Of a DNA stretch of 64,000 nt, positions 33,950 to 42,899 are shown piece after piece. Every line of letters starts with the position of its first letter. The stretch's first letter is position 1. A program made the translations under genes and the position numbers. Below the pieces are notes generated by a model. It had not been told where the DNA came from, made no database searches, and was given only the letters and a program-made list of their open reading frames with translations. Source of the DNA: Candidatus Uhrbacteria bacterium (GTDB lineage Bacteria > Patescibacteriota > Patescibacteriia > 2-12-FULL-60-25). Where the stretch lies: NCBI GenBank assembly GCA_020854265.1, contig JADZFU010000001.1, positions 30,938-94,937 on the forward strand, in the 5' to 3' direction.

Positions 33950-33981
33950 AAAACCCCTCCGGCTGACTGCGGAGGGGTTTT
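33950..33981. terminator. Bidirectional terminator after the CYTH fusion
   Basis: AAAACCCCTCCG, loop, CGGAGGGGTTTT; also ends the minus-strand gene at 33980. Confidence 0.88.
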
Positions 33982-34258
33982 ACTGATCAGGATCGCCATA
34001 TACTGGCTGGAGCATGTGCTTGAGCCCTTTCCAGGCCTTTGCAACTTGGCCCACATTCCAACCGACAGCGCGTGCTACGGCCCGTGGATCGGTGCGTACC
34101 AGCGCGCAAAAAAGCTCGATGTCCTTGATTCGGCGGACTTCGCAAATCGGCTCAAAATCGTACGGCAATAGCAGCCGGTCGATCAGGAGAATGGCTCCGA
34201 AATCTTCGTCGGAAAGCGGCAGCTCGCGTCTGAACTCGAGACTGAAACTCCTTGGCAT
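33980..34258 (-). CDS. Small hypothetical protein with possible helix-turn-helix
   Basis: 92 aa. The N-terminal half is acidic and hydrophobic; the C-terminal half R-A-V-A-R-A-V-G-W-N-V-G-Q-V-A-K-A-W has the spacing of a helix-turn-helix. Balanced codon use and its placement against a terminator favour a real gene. It starts 49 bp after the histidine phosphatase stop and may be its operon partner. No family recognised. Confidence 0.55.
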   Translation of the reverse strand: MPRSFSLEFRRELPLSDEDFGAILLIDRLLLPYDFEPICEVRRIKDIELFCALVRTDPRAVARAVGWNVGQVAKAWKGLKHMLQPVYGDPDQ

Positions 34259-34307
34259 GAAAATGACCTAGGCCGACCTTGGCAGGTTTCTTGTATTATT
34301 TCAAGCC

Positions 34308-34712
34308 TCAGGCGGCGGTGATTTTTCCGGCATCAGGATCGATGATCCAACCAGCGGCAATGTCGGTACTTGGCAGGTCTTCAAGACCCAGCTTCTTTGA
34401 CCACTTTGAGATGAACTTGGTGATGATTGGCAGGTGGGATACGAAGATTACCCCATGCGCTTCTGTTGGAGGCAGGAGATCGGAAAGATCCCCGTCCATG
34501 CCGATCCGGTCGTCCTCTACATGTGGGATTTTGAGCCGCTCGGCGATAAGCTCGCCTGTTTCGCGGGTGCGGGGCGTGGGCGATACGCGCACCTCTTTCC
34601 AGCCTGGAACACCCAAAAGACGCTGGGCAATTTGCCCCGCGGCTGCCCTCCCCTCTGGGGTTAATGAGCCGGAGGAGAAGGCGTATCCCGCATGACGGAT
34701 AATGGCGAACAT
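34308..34712 (-). CDS. Histidine phosphatase (phosphoglycerate mutase-like) family protein
   Basis: 134 aa from the ATG at 34712 (MFAIIRHAGYAF). A longer frame upstream runs antisense through tRNA-Asp and is rejected. The catalytic RH is in I-I-R-H-A; LTPEGRAAAGQIA and S-P-x-x-R-T-R-E-T-G follow the family pattern, with the second His in F-V-S-H-L-P. The size is close to SixA-type phosphatases. Substrate unknown. Confidence 0.85.
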   Translation of the reverse strand: MFAIIRHAGYAFSSGSLTPEGRAAAGQIAQRLLGVPGWKEVRVSPTPRTRETGELIAERLKIPHVEDDRIGMDGDLSDLLPPTEAHGVIFVSHLPIITKFISKWSKKLGLEDLPSTDIAAGWIIDPDAGKITAA

Positions 34713-34717
34713 ACGAC

Positions 34718-34746
34718 TTGCCAAGCGAGGCTGTCTTTGGTAGGGT
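34718..34746 (+). promoter_or_regulatory. Promoter of tRNA-Asp (TTGCCA-17-TAGGGT)
   Basis: -35 at 34718-34723, -10 at 34741-34746; start expected ~20 bases before the tRNA. Confidence 0.55.
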
Positions 34747-34771
34747 AATGCCCGCCGAGCAAAGAAATCAA

Positions 34772-34849
34772 GGGTCCGTGGTGTAGCCCGGTTAACACGT
34801 CTCCCTGTCACGGAGAAGACCGAGGGTTCGAATCCCTTCGGACCCGCCA
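34772..34849 (+). tRNA. tRNA-Asp (anticodon GTC)
   Basis: Acceptor GGGTCCG/CGGACCC, D stem GTGT/ACAC, anticodon arm TCTCC-CTGTCAC-GGAGA, T loop TTCGAAT, discriminator G as expected for Asp, CCA encoded. A short CCCGC/GCGGG hairpin at 34858-34872 may end the transcript but has a poor T-tract. Confidence 0.96.
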
Positions 34850-34911
34850 TACATAAGCCCGCCAAAAGCGGGTATTGTGTTACTATTTTGAATATCAAAT
34901 TGAACCCTTCT

Positions 34912-35274
34912 ATGGATAAGAACTATTTTCTTGAACTTGAACTGTCTATTTTATCGCCAGAAGTCCGGCGATCCCGTGAAAAACTTGATGCGCTCCTGGC
35001 CGATGATTTTATGGAAATCGGGAGCTCGGGAGCTATGTACAAAAAACATGACACGCTTACACATTTGCCAAACTCTACCGATAAGACAGAGTATGAGCTT
35101 TTTGATTTTGACGCACGCTCATTGTCCGAGGAACTCGTACAAACATTTTTTAAAACCAAACGCACGATAAACGACTCTGATGTAACAATCTCGAATCGTA
35201 CTTCGCTATGGAAAAAGCATGGCGATAGCTGGCAAATGGTCTATCACCAAGGAACGCCATCAAAGCAAGTTTAA
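34912..35274 (+). CDS. NTF2-like (DUF4440) protein
   Basis: 120 aa from ATG 34912. Pattern of the DUF4440/SnoaL-like cone fold: E-L-x-L-L-S-P-E-V-R-x-x-x-x-x-L-D-x-L-L-A-D-D-F-M-E-I-G-S-S-G, then a strand pair and a C-terminal R-T-S-L-W-x-K-x-x-D-S-W-Q-M-V-Y-H-Q-G-T segment. Cytoplasmic; ligand or substrate unknown. The DUF4105 gene starts 4 bp downstream. Confidence 0.82.
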   Translation: MDKNYFLELELSILSPEVRRSREKLDALLADDFMEIGSSGAMYKKHDTLTHLPNSTDKTEYELFDFDARSLSEELVQTFFKTKRTINDSDVTISNRTSLWKKHGDSWQMVYHQGTPSKQV

Positions 35275-35278
35275 CCGT

Positions 35279-36139
35279 ATGGCCCTGCACACCCGTCTCT
35301 CTCCTCTTTTCTCCTATCTCCTGATAGGGATTGCCGTCCTCATTATTGGAGGGATGGCGTGGCAGTGGATTCAACCGCCGCCAAAGACTGGAGATTGGCA
35401 AAGCCAGCTTGCCGTTTTGTCTACGGCCGAGTTTAACGGAGATTCGGTTACCATTAAAAATGTCAGGAATTTCCGGTATGAAGGCAGCGAGTCGGAGCAG
35501 GATATGCGTCCCGCCTATTACGACCGGAAATATGATCTGACAAAGCTGGTAAAGGTCTGGTATGTCAGCGAACCGTTTAAAGAGCTGAGTGCGGCTGCGC
35601 ACACGTTTTTATCATTCGAATTTTCCGACGGAAATTTTTTGAGCATCACCATCGAGGCAAGAAAATTAAAAGGGCAAGATTACAAACTGGAGAAAGGACT
35701 GCTCCACACCTATCCCCTCATGTACATTGCGGCCGACGAACGTGATTCAATTTTTGTGCGCGCAAATATCCGCAAATCGGATATCTATCTCTATCCAGTG
35801 AGGACAACGCCGGAGAAAGGACGCCAGCTATTGGTGGATATGCTCGAAGAAATGAATCAGCTTGCCGTTGAACCGGAATGGTACAATACCATGCTCGATA
35901 ATTGCACCTCGCGCATCGCCTATCATGTAAATCGGATCACGCCAGGACGCCTCCCTGCCTTGCCTTGGGAGTCGTATGTGACGGGTTTTGCCGACAAATT
36001 TGCCCTGGAGCACAATTTGTTGGATACGGAACTGCCGCTGGAAGAGGCGCGAAAAAAATACTATATCACTCCTGTCTCGCAGAGCATCGAACCAGACGAA
36101 AATTATTCTGAAAAAATCCGTTCTGGCTGGACGGATTAG
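35279..36139 (+). CDS. DUF4105-family membrane-anchored protein
   Basis: 286 aa from ATG 35279. N-terminal transmembrane segment at ~11-32. The family core includes R-N-F-R-Y, a W-Y-V-S-E-P-F strand, H-T-F-L-S-F-E-F, and the conserved W-Y-N-T-M-L-D-N-C-T-S-R segment with one Cys that may be catalytic. The function is uncharacterised; the Asn-Cys context suggests an envelope hydrolase (inference). Four bp after the NTF2-like gene. Stop codon overlaps the convergent methyltransferase stop by 4 bp. Confidence 0.82.
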   Translation: MALHTRLSPLFSYLLIGIAVLIIGGMAWQWIQPPPKTGDWQSQLAVLSTAEFNGDSVTIKNVRNFRYEGSESEQDMRPAYYDRKYDLTKLVKVWYVSEPFKELSAAAHTFLSFEFSDGNFLSITIEARKLKGQDYKLEKGLLHTYPLMYIAADERDSIFVRANIRKSDIYLYPVRTTPEKGRQLLVDMLEEMNQLAVEPEWYNTMLDNCTSRIAYHVNRITPGRLPALPWESYVTGFADKFALEHNLLDTELPLEEARKKYYITPVSQSIEPDENYSEKIRSGWTD

Positions 36140-36720
36140 GATTTGGCAAGCTCGACCACTTCTTCTGAATCCTTGGTCACGATGTAGAAGAATGCCGGCG
36201 GAATATTGAATGGAGTGAAATCGATTCGCAGATTTGGAAATCGCTCTTCCATCTCTTTCTTGGTAAGAAGCGAGAGCTGGATTTGGATAAACACGCCGCT
36301 CGGTTTAACTACGCGCATCACCGCATCCATGATGCTGTTGCGCATTTTCTCATCGAACATTACGAGTGGCAGGGTCGAGATAACTGCATCCACCTGCTCG
36401 ACGCCGGCCTCTTTCAAATATTTTTCAAGATGTTCGGCCGAGTCATTGATTACCACCATGCGGTCGTCATTCAATTTGCGGAGGCTCTCTGCATAGGCAG
36501 GATTAAGCTCAAAGACCATGAGCCGAGTTTCTGGACGCATTTGCTGGAGAATCTCCTTGGTGATTGCGCCGTTGCCGCCGCCTAATTCGACGAGAAACTT
36601 TGCTTCATCGAAGCGGACGGGCTTGGTCATTTTTCGAGCCGCTTGCGGCGAGCACGGAAAAACCGTGCCGACGGTTTTCATGTTCTTAAAGGCATTGATG
36701 ATGAAGTCGAAATTATTCAC
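36136..36720 (-). CDS. SAM-dependent methyltransferase, phospholipid N-methyltransferase-like
   Basis: 194 aa. SAM-binding motif I reads LVELGGGNGAITKEIL (~43-58), motif II V-F-E-L-N-P, and a post-motif segment V-I-S-T-L-P-L. The overall plan resembles PmtA and the KsgA-like group. MKTVGTVFPCSPQAARKM near the N-terminus is also typical of PmtA-like proteins. It could methylate a lipid head group or another substrate. It begins 20 bp after pyk and is likely at the end of the ftsZ-pyk run. Confidence 0.82.
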   Translation of the reverse strand: MNNFDFIINAFKNMKTVGTVFPCSPQAARKMTKPVRFDEAKFLVELGGGNGAITKEILQQMRPETRLMVFELNPAYAESLRKLNDDRMVVINDSAEHLEKYLKEAGVEQVDAVISTLPLVMFDEKMRNSIMDAVMRVVKPSGVFIQIQLSLLTKKEMEERFPNLRIDFTPFNIPPAFFYIVTKDSEEVVELAKS

Positions 36721-36740
36721 AGGTTTTTCTGGTTAAACGG

Positions 36741-38138
36741 TTAAACCTTCCTTAATTCCACGAGATTTATATGGCCGGATTCGCCAAGCGGCTCGCCGGC
36801 AACAATAATTACCTCGTCTCCTGACGAGATATTCTTCTCTTTTTTAAGAGATGACAAGGCCTGCTCGACAAGCTCGGGTACCGAGGCGGCTTTGCCTACC
36901 GATAATCCGCGTACTCCCCAGCTCAAATTGAGCTGGCGCAATACGCGCGCATCTGGCGTTGCTGCGTATATCGGGAGCTCCGGACGGTAGCGGCTGACCA
37001 ATCGGGCTGAGCGGCCTGACAATGAACAAACGACTATGGCTTTTGCATTACTCGCACGACCAAGAATGCTCGCGATATTGGTCATCGCCTCTTCGGAAGA
37101 TTTTCCGAGCCGGACCTTTACCGGTACATCGTCGTAACTGCTTTTTTCGGTTTCTACGATGGTAGCCGCCATGGTAGTCACGGCTTCCACCGGATGAGAG
37201 CCGCTTGCAGACTCGCCAGAAAGCATCACCGCGTCCGTGTGGTCGATAACCGCATTGGCTATATCGGAAATCTCCGCACGAGTCGCGCGCGGATTACGAA
37301 TCATGGAATCGAGCATTTGGGTTGCTACAATGACAGGCTTGCCGGCTTCCAAGCACTTCTCGATCAGCTGTTTTTGGATGACGGGTACGCGCTCGGCAGG
37401 CAACTCGATTCCAAGATCGCCGCGTGCAACCATAATGCCGTCCACCTCGGCGATGATTTCATCCATTTTTTCCACGGCTTGCGGTTTCTCGATTTTGGCG
37501 ATGACGCGAATTTCTTTTTCTCCGATTAACTCGCGCAGCTGTTTGATGTCTTCGGCGGATCGGACAAAAGAAAGCGCGATCCAGTCGACGCCCTGCTCGA
37601 CACCAAACTTGATATCCTCCTTATCCTTGTCCGTGATGGCGGAAATTTTTGTTTCGGTTTCTGGAAGATTGAGGCCTTTATGCGAAGTAAGCTTGCCACC
37701 CGTTACCACGGTGCACGTTACATCTTTGTCTTTGACCGATTTGACCGTGACCTCGAGCAGGCCATCGTCTAATAAAAGCCGCTGGCCGGTTTTTACATCC
37801 TCGTGGAGGTTGGGGTATGTAACCGGGATTTTTTTTGGGATATCCCCTTCTCCAGAGGTAAAGACGATTGTCTTCCCAGCTACGAGCTGCACCCCTTCTT
37901 CTGGCAAATCGCCGACACGGATTTTTGGACCCTGTAAATCTTGAAGGATAGCGAGCGGCTCGCCAGTTGTTTCGGAGACTTTGCGAATGCGCGCGATGAG
38001 CTCGGCGTGATTTTCGTGCGTTCCGTGAGAAAAGTTCAGCCGGCAGACATTCATTCCAGCCTCGACGAGCTTGGTGAGCATTTCGACTTCCTGAGAAGCC
38101 GGCCCGATGGTACAGACGATTTTGGTCCGTTTTTTCAT
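36741..38138 (-). CDS. pyk: Pyruvate kinase
   Basis: 465 aa. RTKIVCTIGPAS start, NFSHG with the substrate Arg in VCRLNFSHG, the catalytic Lys in VIAKIEKPQAVE, metal ligands and V-A-R-G-D-L-G-I-E, then MLDSMIRNPRATRAEISDIANAV and SGESA. The C-terminal domain (~340-465) is present, ending VAGEPLG. Converts PEP and ADP to pyruvate and ATP. Starts 2 bp after htrA stops, so this glycolytic gene shares an apparent operon with ftsZ, nrdR and htrA. Confidence 0.97.
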   Translation of the reverse strand: MKKRTKIVCTIGPASQEVEMLTKLVEAGMNVCRLNFSHGTHENHAELIARIRKVSETTGEPLAILQDLQGPKIRVGDLPEEGVQLVAGKTIVFTSGEGDIPKKIPVTYPNLHEDVKTGQRLLLDDGLLEVTVKSVKDKDVTCTVVTGGKLTSHKGLNLPETETKISAITDKDKEDIKFGVEQGVDWIALSFVRSAEDIKQLRELIGEKEIRVIAKIEKPQAVEKMDEIIAEVDGIMVARGDLGIELPAERVPVIQKQLIEKCLEAGKPVIVATQMLDSMIRNPRATRAEISDIANAVIDHTDAVMLSGESASGSHPVEAVTTMAATIVETEKSSYDDVPVKVRLGKSSEEAMTNIASILGRASNAKAIVVCSLSGRSARLVSRYRPELPIYAATPDARVLRQLNLSWGVRGLSVGKAASVPELVEQALSSLKKEKNISSGDEVIIVAGEPLGESGHINLVELRKV

Positions 38139-38140
38139 AA

Positions 38141-39295
38141 TTATAGTTCTTTACGTTCTTCGAGTATGAGTTCGATCTCGAACACCTCTTCTCCGCGGCG
38201 GATGCGCAAACGGATCGACTCCCCGGGAGCAAAACGTCCAAGACGCGTGCCGAGCGGGTGTTTTTCATCGACCGGCAGCCCGTTCAATGCGAGGATCACG
38301 TCATTTTCTTGCAAGCCAGCTTTGTCAGCCGGCGAATCTTTTATGACGGCCTCCTCCCCCTCTTCAGAACCTCGGAGAATAAGGGCGCCTTGGGTTTCTT
38401 TCACGTCATTTGCTTTGGCGAATTCCTCATCGAGCATGACGTATCGCACACCGATCCACGGACGAACAATACGGCCGTGCTTGCGTACGCTTTCGACTGC
38501 GCGTGCGACCGCATTTGATGGAAGTGCAAATCCGAGCGACTGCGCTCCATCGGTTACTGCCGTATTGATCCCGATAACCTCGCCAGAGAGGTTGAGCAAA
38601 GGTCCGCCAGAATTTCCAGGGTTGATTGCGGCATCGGTTTGGATCGCCTCCTCGAGAATCTCTGCATCGTTAAAGTCGCCTGCGATGAGGCGGCGGTTCA
38701 GTCCGGAGATAATGCCTTTGGTAACGGAGTTTTCAAATTCAGCCAAGGCATACCCGATCGCGATAACGGTTTGGCCTGTTTTCAGCTTGTCGCTGTCTCC
38801 GAGCTTGAGTGCAGGGAAACCGCTTCCCTCGACTTTTAAAATCCCGAGATCGAGTACGGTATCTACCGCAATGACCTTGGCTGGGAGGATTTGTCCGTCA
38901 TGCGCCATCACGGAATATTCGGCTTCTTTGTCGGCAATCACGTGACGGTTAGTAACGATCAGCCCGTCATCGGAAATAAAAAATCCGGAACCGCCTCCGA
39001 CGCGGAATCCATCCTCGTTAAACGGAACGAATTCTTCGCCTTGGAAGGGATCGTCGATGTCCGAAGTGCGGTCAACGGATTTTTTGGCGATTAATACCGA
39101 GACTACCGAGGGCGAGACCCGCTCTACGGCTCGAACGATGCTCTCTTCCGAATCGAGCTCGGCGAGCCGTATCCCTTGCTGCTCCGGGACGCTCGTAACG
39201 CGCAGCGCAAAGGGAGCTACCGAACCTGCTATCCCTCCGGAGATAGCGCCGCTTAAAAATGAGACAAGAACAACGATACCTGCTGGCCGTTTCAT
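38141..39295 (-). CDS. HtrA/DegP-family serine protease with PDZ domain
   Basis: 384 aa. A signal anchor at ~5-30, then a trypsin-like domain with His in V-T-N-R-H-V (~115), Asp in D-T-V-L-D-L-G-I-L-K-V (~145) and Ser in N-P-G-N-S-G-G-P-L-L (~228). One PDZ domain at ~270-370. Membrane-anchored quality-control protease outside the cytoplasmic membrane. Overlaps nrdR by 4 bp and precedes pyk by 2 bp. Confidence 0.95.
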   Translation of the reverse strand: MKRPAGIVVLVSFLSGAISGGIAGSVAPFALRVTSVPEQQGIRLAELDSEESIVRAVERVSPSVVSVLIAKKSVDRTSDIDDPFQGEEFVPFNEDGFRVGGGSGFFISDDGLIVTNRHVIADKEAEYSVMAHDGQILPAKVIAVDTVLDLGILKVEGSGFPALKLGDSDKLKTGQTVIAIGYALAEFENSVTKGIISGLNRRLIAGDFNDAEILEEAIQTDAAINPGNSGGPLLNLSGEVIGINTAVTDGAQSLGFALPSNAVARAVESVRKHGRIVRPWIGVRYVMLDEEFAKANDVKETQGALILRGSEEGEEAVIKDSPADKAGLQENDVILALNGLPVDEKHPLGTRLGRFAPGESIRLRIRRGEEVFEIELILEERKEL

Positions 39296-39789
39296 GTCCG
39301 TATCTTACCAGATTTTCGGATTTTTTTCTTGCGTGAGGATTGACGGGTCAGCCGAGCCAGCTCCTCTTGAAAGGTTTTGACGTCTTCGAATTGGCGGTAG
39401 ACGGACGCAAAGCGTATGTAGGCGATTTTATCAAAAGACTTGAGCCGCTCCATTACGATTGCGCCAATATCCGAACTGCGAAGCTCGGTTTCGTTCAGAC
39501 GCTGGATATCGCGCTCGATTCCGTGGACGAGCGAACGGAAATCCGCGTCGGTATGGGGACGTTTTTCGAGCGCCTTTTTTAGGCCCCGCTCCATTTTTTC
39601 GCGCGAATAAACCTCGTGGGATCCATCGCGCTTGATGATCACGATATTGAGCAGTTCGATTTCTTCGAGCGTGGAAAAACGATAGCCGCAGGCATCGCAT
39701 TGGCGACGTCTGCGGATGGATGTCCCGTCCGGGGACAGACGCGTATCCACGACGCGCGTGTCCGGCGAATTACAGACGGGGCAATGCAT
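39292..39789 (-). CDS. nrdR: Transcriptional repressor NrdR
   Basis: 165 aa. N-terminal zinc ribbon (M-H-C-P-V-C, later C-D-A-C-G-Y-R-F-S-T) and an ATP-cone domain at ~49-139 (V-I-I-K-R-D-G). The family represses ribonucleotide reductase genes in response to ATP/dATP. A basic tail of ~15 residues is added. It sits 1 bp after ftsZ and overlaps htrA by 4 bp. No NrdR box or nrd gene was seen in the window. Confidence 0.96.
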   Translation of the reverse strand: MHCPVCNSPDTRVVDTRLSPDGTSIRRRRQCDACGYRFSTLEEIELLNIVIIKRDGSHEVYSREKMERGLKKALEKRPHTDADFRSLVHGIERDIQRLNETELRSSDIGAIVMERLKSFDKIAYIRFASVYRQFEDVKTFQEELARLTRQSSRKKKIRKSGKIRT

Positions 39790-39790
39790 A

Positions 39791-41140
39791 TTACATCATT
39801 TTCTTGCGGATAAAGGTCGGGATATCGAACTCGTCTTCTTCTGAGGCTGGTTTTTTGGCGATGGAAGGCGGCGGGGTTTGCGGCTTGGCCGGTTCTTGAT
39901 TGATTGGCGCATACACCGGCTTTGTGACATGCGGCTGGGTTGGTGCCGGTGCGGGCGGCGGCGTTTGCGCCTGCTCGGTTTGCTGACCGCTCCCCATGGA
40001 ATGCATGATGTTTGAGAAGAAGCCGCCTGTCTGCTGCTGTGTTGGTTGAGGCTGGGCTTTTGGCTCGTTGACCGGCATGCGATCAAGCGGTGCCGGAGCG
40101 GGCTGAGGCTTTGACGGCGATGAAGCCGGAATGGAAACGGATGGCGATGGGGCGAATACGGTTTTGGAAGATGATTTTGTTCCAAGACCTTTGTCAAAAC
40201 CGGTCGCGATGACCGTAATACGAATTTCGTCCTTCATGGTTTCATCGATGGTTGTTCCGAAAATGACGCGCGCTTGAGGATCAGCTGACTGAGTGATGAT
40301 CTTGGCCGCTTCGGAAACCTCATACATGCCGAGACTGGCTCCGCCGGTAATAACGAAGAGGATGGCCTTGGCTCCGTCGATGGAAACTTCGAGAAGCGGA
40401 GAAGCGATGGCTGCTTTGGCGGCATCGGCTGCGCGATTGTCGCCATGACCACGGCCAATACCCATAAGGGCTGATCCGCGGTTGGCCATGGTGGCGCGCA
40501 CGTCTGCGAAGTCTACGTTGATCAATCCCGGAACCGTAATGAGCTCCGAGATTCCCTGAACACCCTGACGCAAGACATCGTCAACGGTCTCAAATGCTTC
40601 AAGCAATGAAGTTTTCCGGTCGATGATCTGCAAAATACGATCGTTAGGAATGGTGATGATGGTGTCGACATTGCTTGCGAGCTTGTCGAACCCTTGGTCG
40701 GCAATTGCTTTGCGCTGCGCTCCTTCAAATGCGAATGGCTTGGTAACAACTCCTACGGTGAGCGCACCGAGCTCTTTTGCAATCGATGCAATGTAAGGAC
40801 CTGCTCCCGTACCCGTGCCGCCACCGAGTCCGCAGGTCACAAAGACCATGTCCGTGCCCTTGAGCATTTCACGGATTTCGTTTTGGCTTTCTTCTGCGGC
40901 GCGTTGACCAACTTCTGGATCCATACCGGCACCCAAGCCGCGGGTGACGGTTTTTCCGATATGCAGCTTGTGCTGCGCCTGCGAATGATGCAGGGCCTGC
41001 ACGTCGGTATTCATGGCCACAAATTCCACACCGCGGATCTTGGAAGCGATCATGCGGTTAATGGAAGAATTGCCAGATCCGCCAACACCAACAACCTTGA
41101 TCTTGGCAAATGTTTCTATTTCAGGTTTGACTTCGGCCAT
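39791..41140 (-). CDS. ftsZ: Cell-division protein FtsZ
   Basis: 449 aa. Tubulin-like GTPase: [16 protein letters not shown] at ~13-28, the GTP-binding GGGTGTG at ~108-114, the G-x-x-D-x-x T7 loop region with N-V-D-F-A-D-V-R, ending at ~325. A Pro/Gln-rich linker follows to ~430, then the conserved C-terminal peptide [12 protein letters not shown]. Forms the Z-ring. First gene of ftsZ-nrdR-htrA-pyk. A 134-bp leader with two overlapping promoter candidates separates it from ftsA. Confidence 0.98.
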   Translation of the reverse strand: MAEVKPEIETFAKIKVVGVGGSGNSSINRMIASKIRGVEFVAMNTDVQALHHSQAQHKLHIGKTVTRGLGAGMDPEVGQRAAEESQNEIREMLKGTDMVFVTCGLGGGTGTGAGPYIASIAKELGALTVGVVTKPFAFEGAQRKAIADQGFDKLASNVDTIITIPNDRILQIIDRKTSLLEAFETVDDVLRQGVQGISELITVPGLINVDFADVRATMANRGSALMGIGRGHGDNRAADAAKAAIASPLLEVSIDGAKAILFVITGGASLGMYEVSEAAKIITQSADPQARVIFGTTIDETMKDEIRITVIATGFDKGLGTKSSSKTVFAPSPSVSIPASSPSKPQPAPAPLDRMPVNEPKAQPQPTQQQTGGFFSNIMHSMGSGQQTEQAQTPPPAPAPTQPHVTKPVYAPINQEPAKPQTPPPSIAKKPASEEDEFDIPTFIRKKMM

Positions 41141-41207
41141 ATGATGAGTACATCAGAGGTTCAGATTTCCTCTTGAATAACACAAAAATTGAACATCCTT
41201 CCTTTCG

Positions 41208-41250
41208 ACATTACGCCGAGCGTATATGTGGGTCAAACCAAAGGTGTCAA
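41208..41250 (-). promoter_or_regulatory. Overlapping promoters upstream of ftsZ
   Basis: Minus strand: TTGACA (41250-41245) with TATACG 18 bp on, and TTGACC (41236-41231) with TAATGT (41213-41208) 17 bp on. The second would give a ~60-nt leader that includes AAGGAAGG and a tiny frame of 11 codons beginning ATGTTC. Confidence 0.6.
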
Positions 41251-41274
41251 GAGCCGCCTCTCACCTGTTACGAG

Positions 41275-42537
41275 CTACGGTATGAACGATTTGAAAATCT
41301 TTTTAATCGGGCTTCCTACTTTTTTAAAGAATCCGCTGCTGCCTGACATATTGCTTGTGCGGGCACTTGTCGCGTTCCGTTCATCCTCAAATCCCCAGAC
41401 CATCAAACCGAGCACGGTTGCATAAGCCGGATCGCGTGCAATCTCTAAAAGAGGAGTTTGTACTTGTATCCCTGGCGACATCGAGGCTGGCAAGCGCAGA
41501 ACGCGTTTTGCGATCTCGACAATGCCGTTTAACTTTGCTCCCCCGCCCGCAAGCACGACCCCGGCCGGCAATAAACCGCTACGGTTTATTTTGCGGAGTT
41601 CTTCTTCGACTTTTTCAAATATTTCTTCGACGCGAGCCGATGATATTTCGGAAATGAAACGCGGGCTTACATGCTCAGATTCTGGAGCGCCTAATTCGCG
41701 CAAGTCGATCATGTCGTACTGGCTCACTGCCTCTGGTGTTGCGCTGGCGAAATGCCGTTTGCATTGCTCGGCAACTTCTAGCGAGGTACGCAAACCGATG
41801 GCGATATCGCTCGTGATATGGTCGGAACCGATTGGGATGACGGCGGCATGCAAAAGCTCCCCGTCTTCAAAAACGGCGACTGAGGTGGTAGAGGCTCCGA
41901 TATTTACCAAGGCTGCTCCAAGCTCGCGCTGACGCAAGGTCAAAACGGATTCTGCCGAAGCGAGCGGAGCAAAGACCAAGCCGGTTACGTCTACATTGGT
42001 GCGAAGAACGGCTTGAGTAAGATTGCGGACATGCGAAGCCATGGCTTGGATTACGCATACCTCCGCTTCGAGACGAACGCCTTGCATACCGACAGGATCC
42101 TTTACTCCCGGCTGATCGTCGACGGTAAAGCGCTGAGGCAATCGATGCAGAACTTCGAAGTTAGCGGGATTGGAAACCGTAGATGCATTTTCTAAAACGC
42201 GTCGATAGTCTTCCTCGTGGATTTCTCCGTCCGGACGCGAAACGCCAATGACGCCTTTGGAAGGACGTATCTGGCAATGCAGTCCACCAATACCGACATA
42301 AACATCGGAAACCGGTGCTCCGACGGCACGCTCTACACGATCCAATACGGATGAAACAGCGCTGGTTGCATCATCGAGCGAACGTATAGACCCTTTGGAA
42401 ATGCCGGCGGAAGGTACCTCTTCGGCGCCGATTAAGGCGATTATCTCGCGTTTGTCCGGGCCGCTTGAAATCTGACCAACCGCGAGGCGGATGGCCGAGC
42501 TTCCCAAGTCGATAGCAGCGAGATAGCGGTCTTTCAT
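41275..42537 (-). CDS. ftsA: Cell-division protein FtsA
   Basis: 420 aa, actin-like ATPase. LAAIDLGSSAIRLAVGQ at the N-terminus, an inserted 1C domain with DVYVGIGGLHCQ, LVNIGASTTSVAVFEDGEL for phosphate 2, and PAGVVLAGGGAKLNG for the adenosine motif. The C-terminal part ends in basic residues (KKVGSPIKKIFKSF), consistent with the membrane-targeting amphipathic helix that tethers FtsZ. It overlaps dgkA by 4 bp and is the last gene of the ybeY-dgkA-ftsA run. Confidence 0.96.
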   Translation of the reverse strand: MKDRYLAAIDLGSSAIRLAVGQISSGPDKREIIALIGAEEVPSAGISKGSIRSLDDATSAVSSVLDRVERAVGAPVSDVYVGIGGLHCQIRPSKGVIGVSRPDGEIHEEDYRRVLENASTVSNPANFEVLHRLPQRFTVDDQPGVKDPVGMQGVRLEAEVCVIQAMASHVRNLTQAVLRTNVDVTGLVFAPLASAESVLTLRQRELGAALVNIGASTTSVAVFEDGELLHAAVIPIGSDHITSDIAIGLRTSLEVAEQCKRHFASATPEAVSQYDMIDLRELGAPESEHVSPRFISEISSARVEEIFEKVEEELRKINRSGLLPAGVVLAGGGAKLNGIVEIAKRVLRLPASMSPGIQVQTPLLEIARDPAYATVLGLMVWGFEDERNATSARTSNMSGSSGFFKKVGSPIKKIFKSFIP

Positions 42538-42899
42538 AGTCTGTCCAACATGATCAAAAGATGCGGACCGATAATCACGATACCCAGAACCGCCGCAAAC
42601 ACAGCCGCAATCAATACACTCCCAGCCATCAAATCCTTAATATCACCGGCGAGGGCGTGCAGACGGGGTTTGGACAGGTCAACGAGACGTTCCAGACTAC
42701 TGTTGAGCAATTCTAGCACCAGCACAAACATCGTAACAAGGAGCAAAATAGAGCGCTCCCAAAGGTCGAGCGGAAGGACAAGAATCAGGACAATTACGAC
42801 TGCAGCAGCCAGCGACTGGATACGGAAACTCCGTTCGCTTTTGAAGGCGAGCATCAGGCCGCGCAAGGCATGGCGGAAGCTGCGTATCAAGCCATTCAT
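42534..42899 (-). CDS. dgkA: Diacylglycerol kinase / undecaprenol kinase family protein
   Basis: 121 aa from ATG 42899, which overlaps the ybeY stop. Typical trimeric membrane kinase: F-x-x-A-L-x-G-L near the start, three transmembrane segments, and the signature E-L-L-N-S-S-L-E-R-L-V-D with catalytic Glu. In Gram-positive type bacteria the enzyme phosphorylates undecaprenol, which would fit a cell-wall role next to ftsA. Overlaps both neighbours by 4 bp. Confidence 0.92.
   Translation of the reverse strand: MNGLIRSFRHALRGLMLAFKSERSFRIQSLAAAVVIVLILVLPLDLWERSILLLVTMFVLVLELLNSSLERLVDLSKPRLHALAGDIKDLMAGSVLIAAVFAAVLGIVIIGPHLLIMLDRL

Noticed and set aside
34713-34898. A 62-codon extension of the histidine phosphatase
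   Set aside because: It lies antisense across tRNA-Asp; the ATG at 34712 gives the family start.
36731-36747. Tandem GGTTAAAC GGTTAAAC after pyk
   Set aside because: Only two units, no hairpin of note and no match to a known operator; likely chance.
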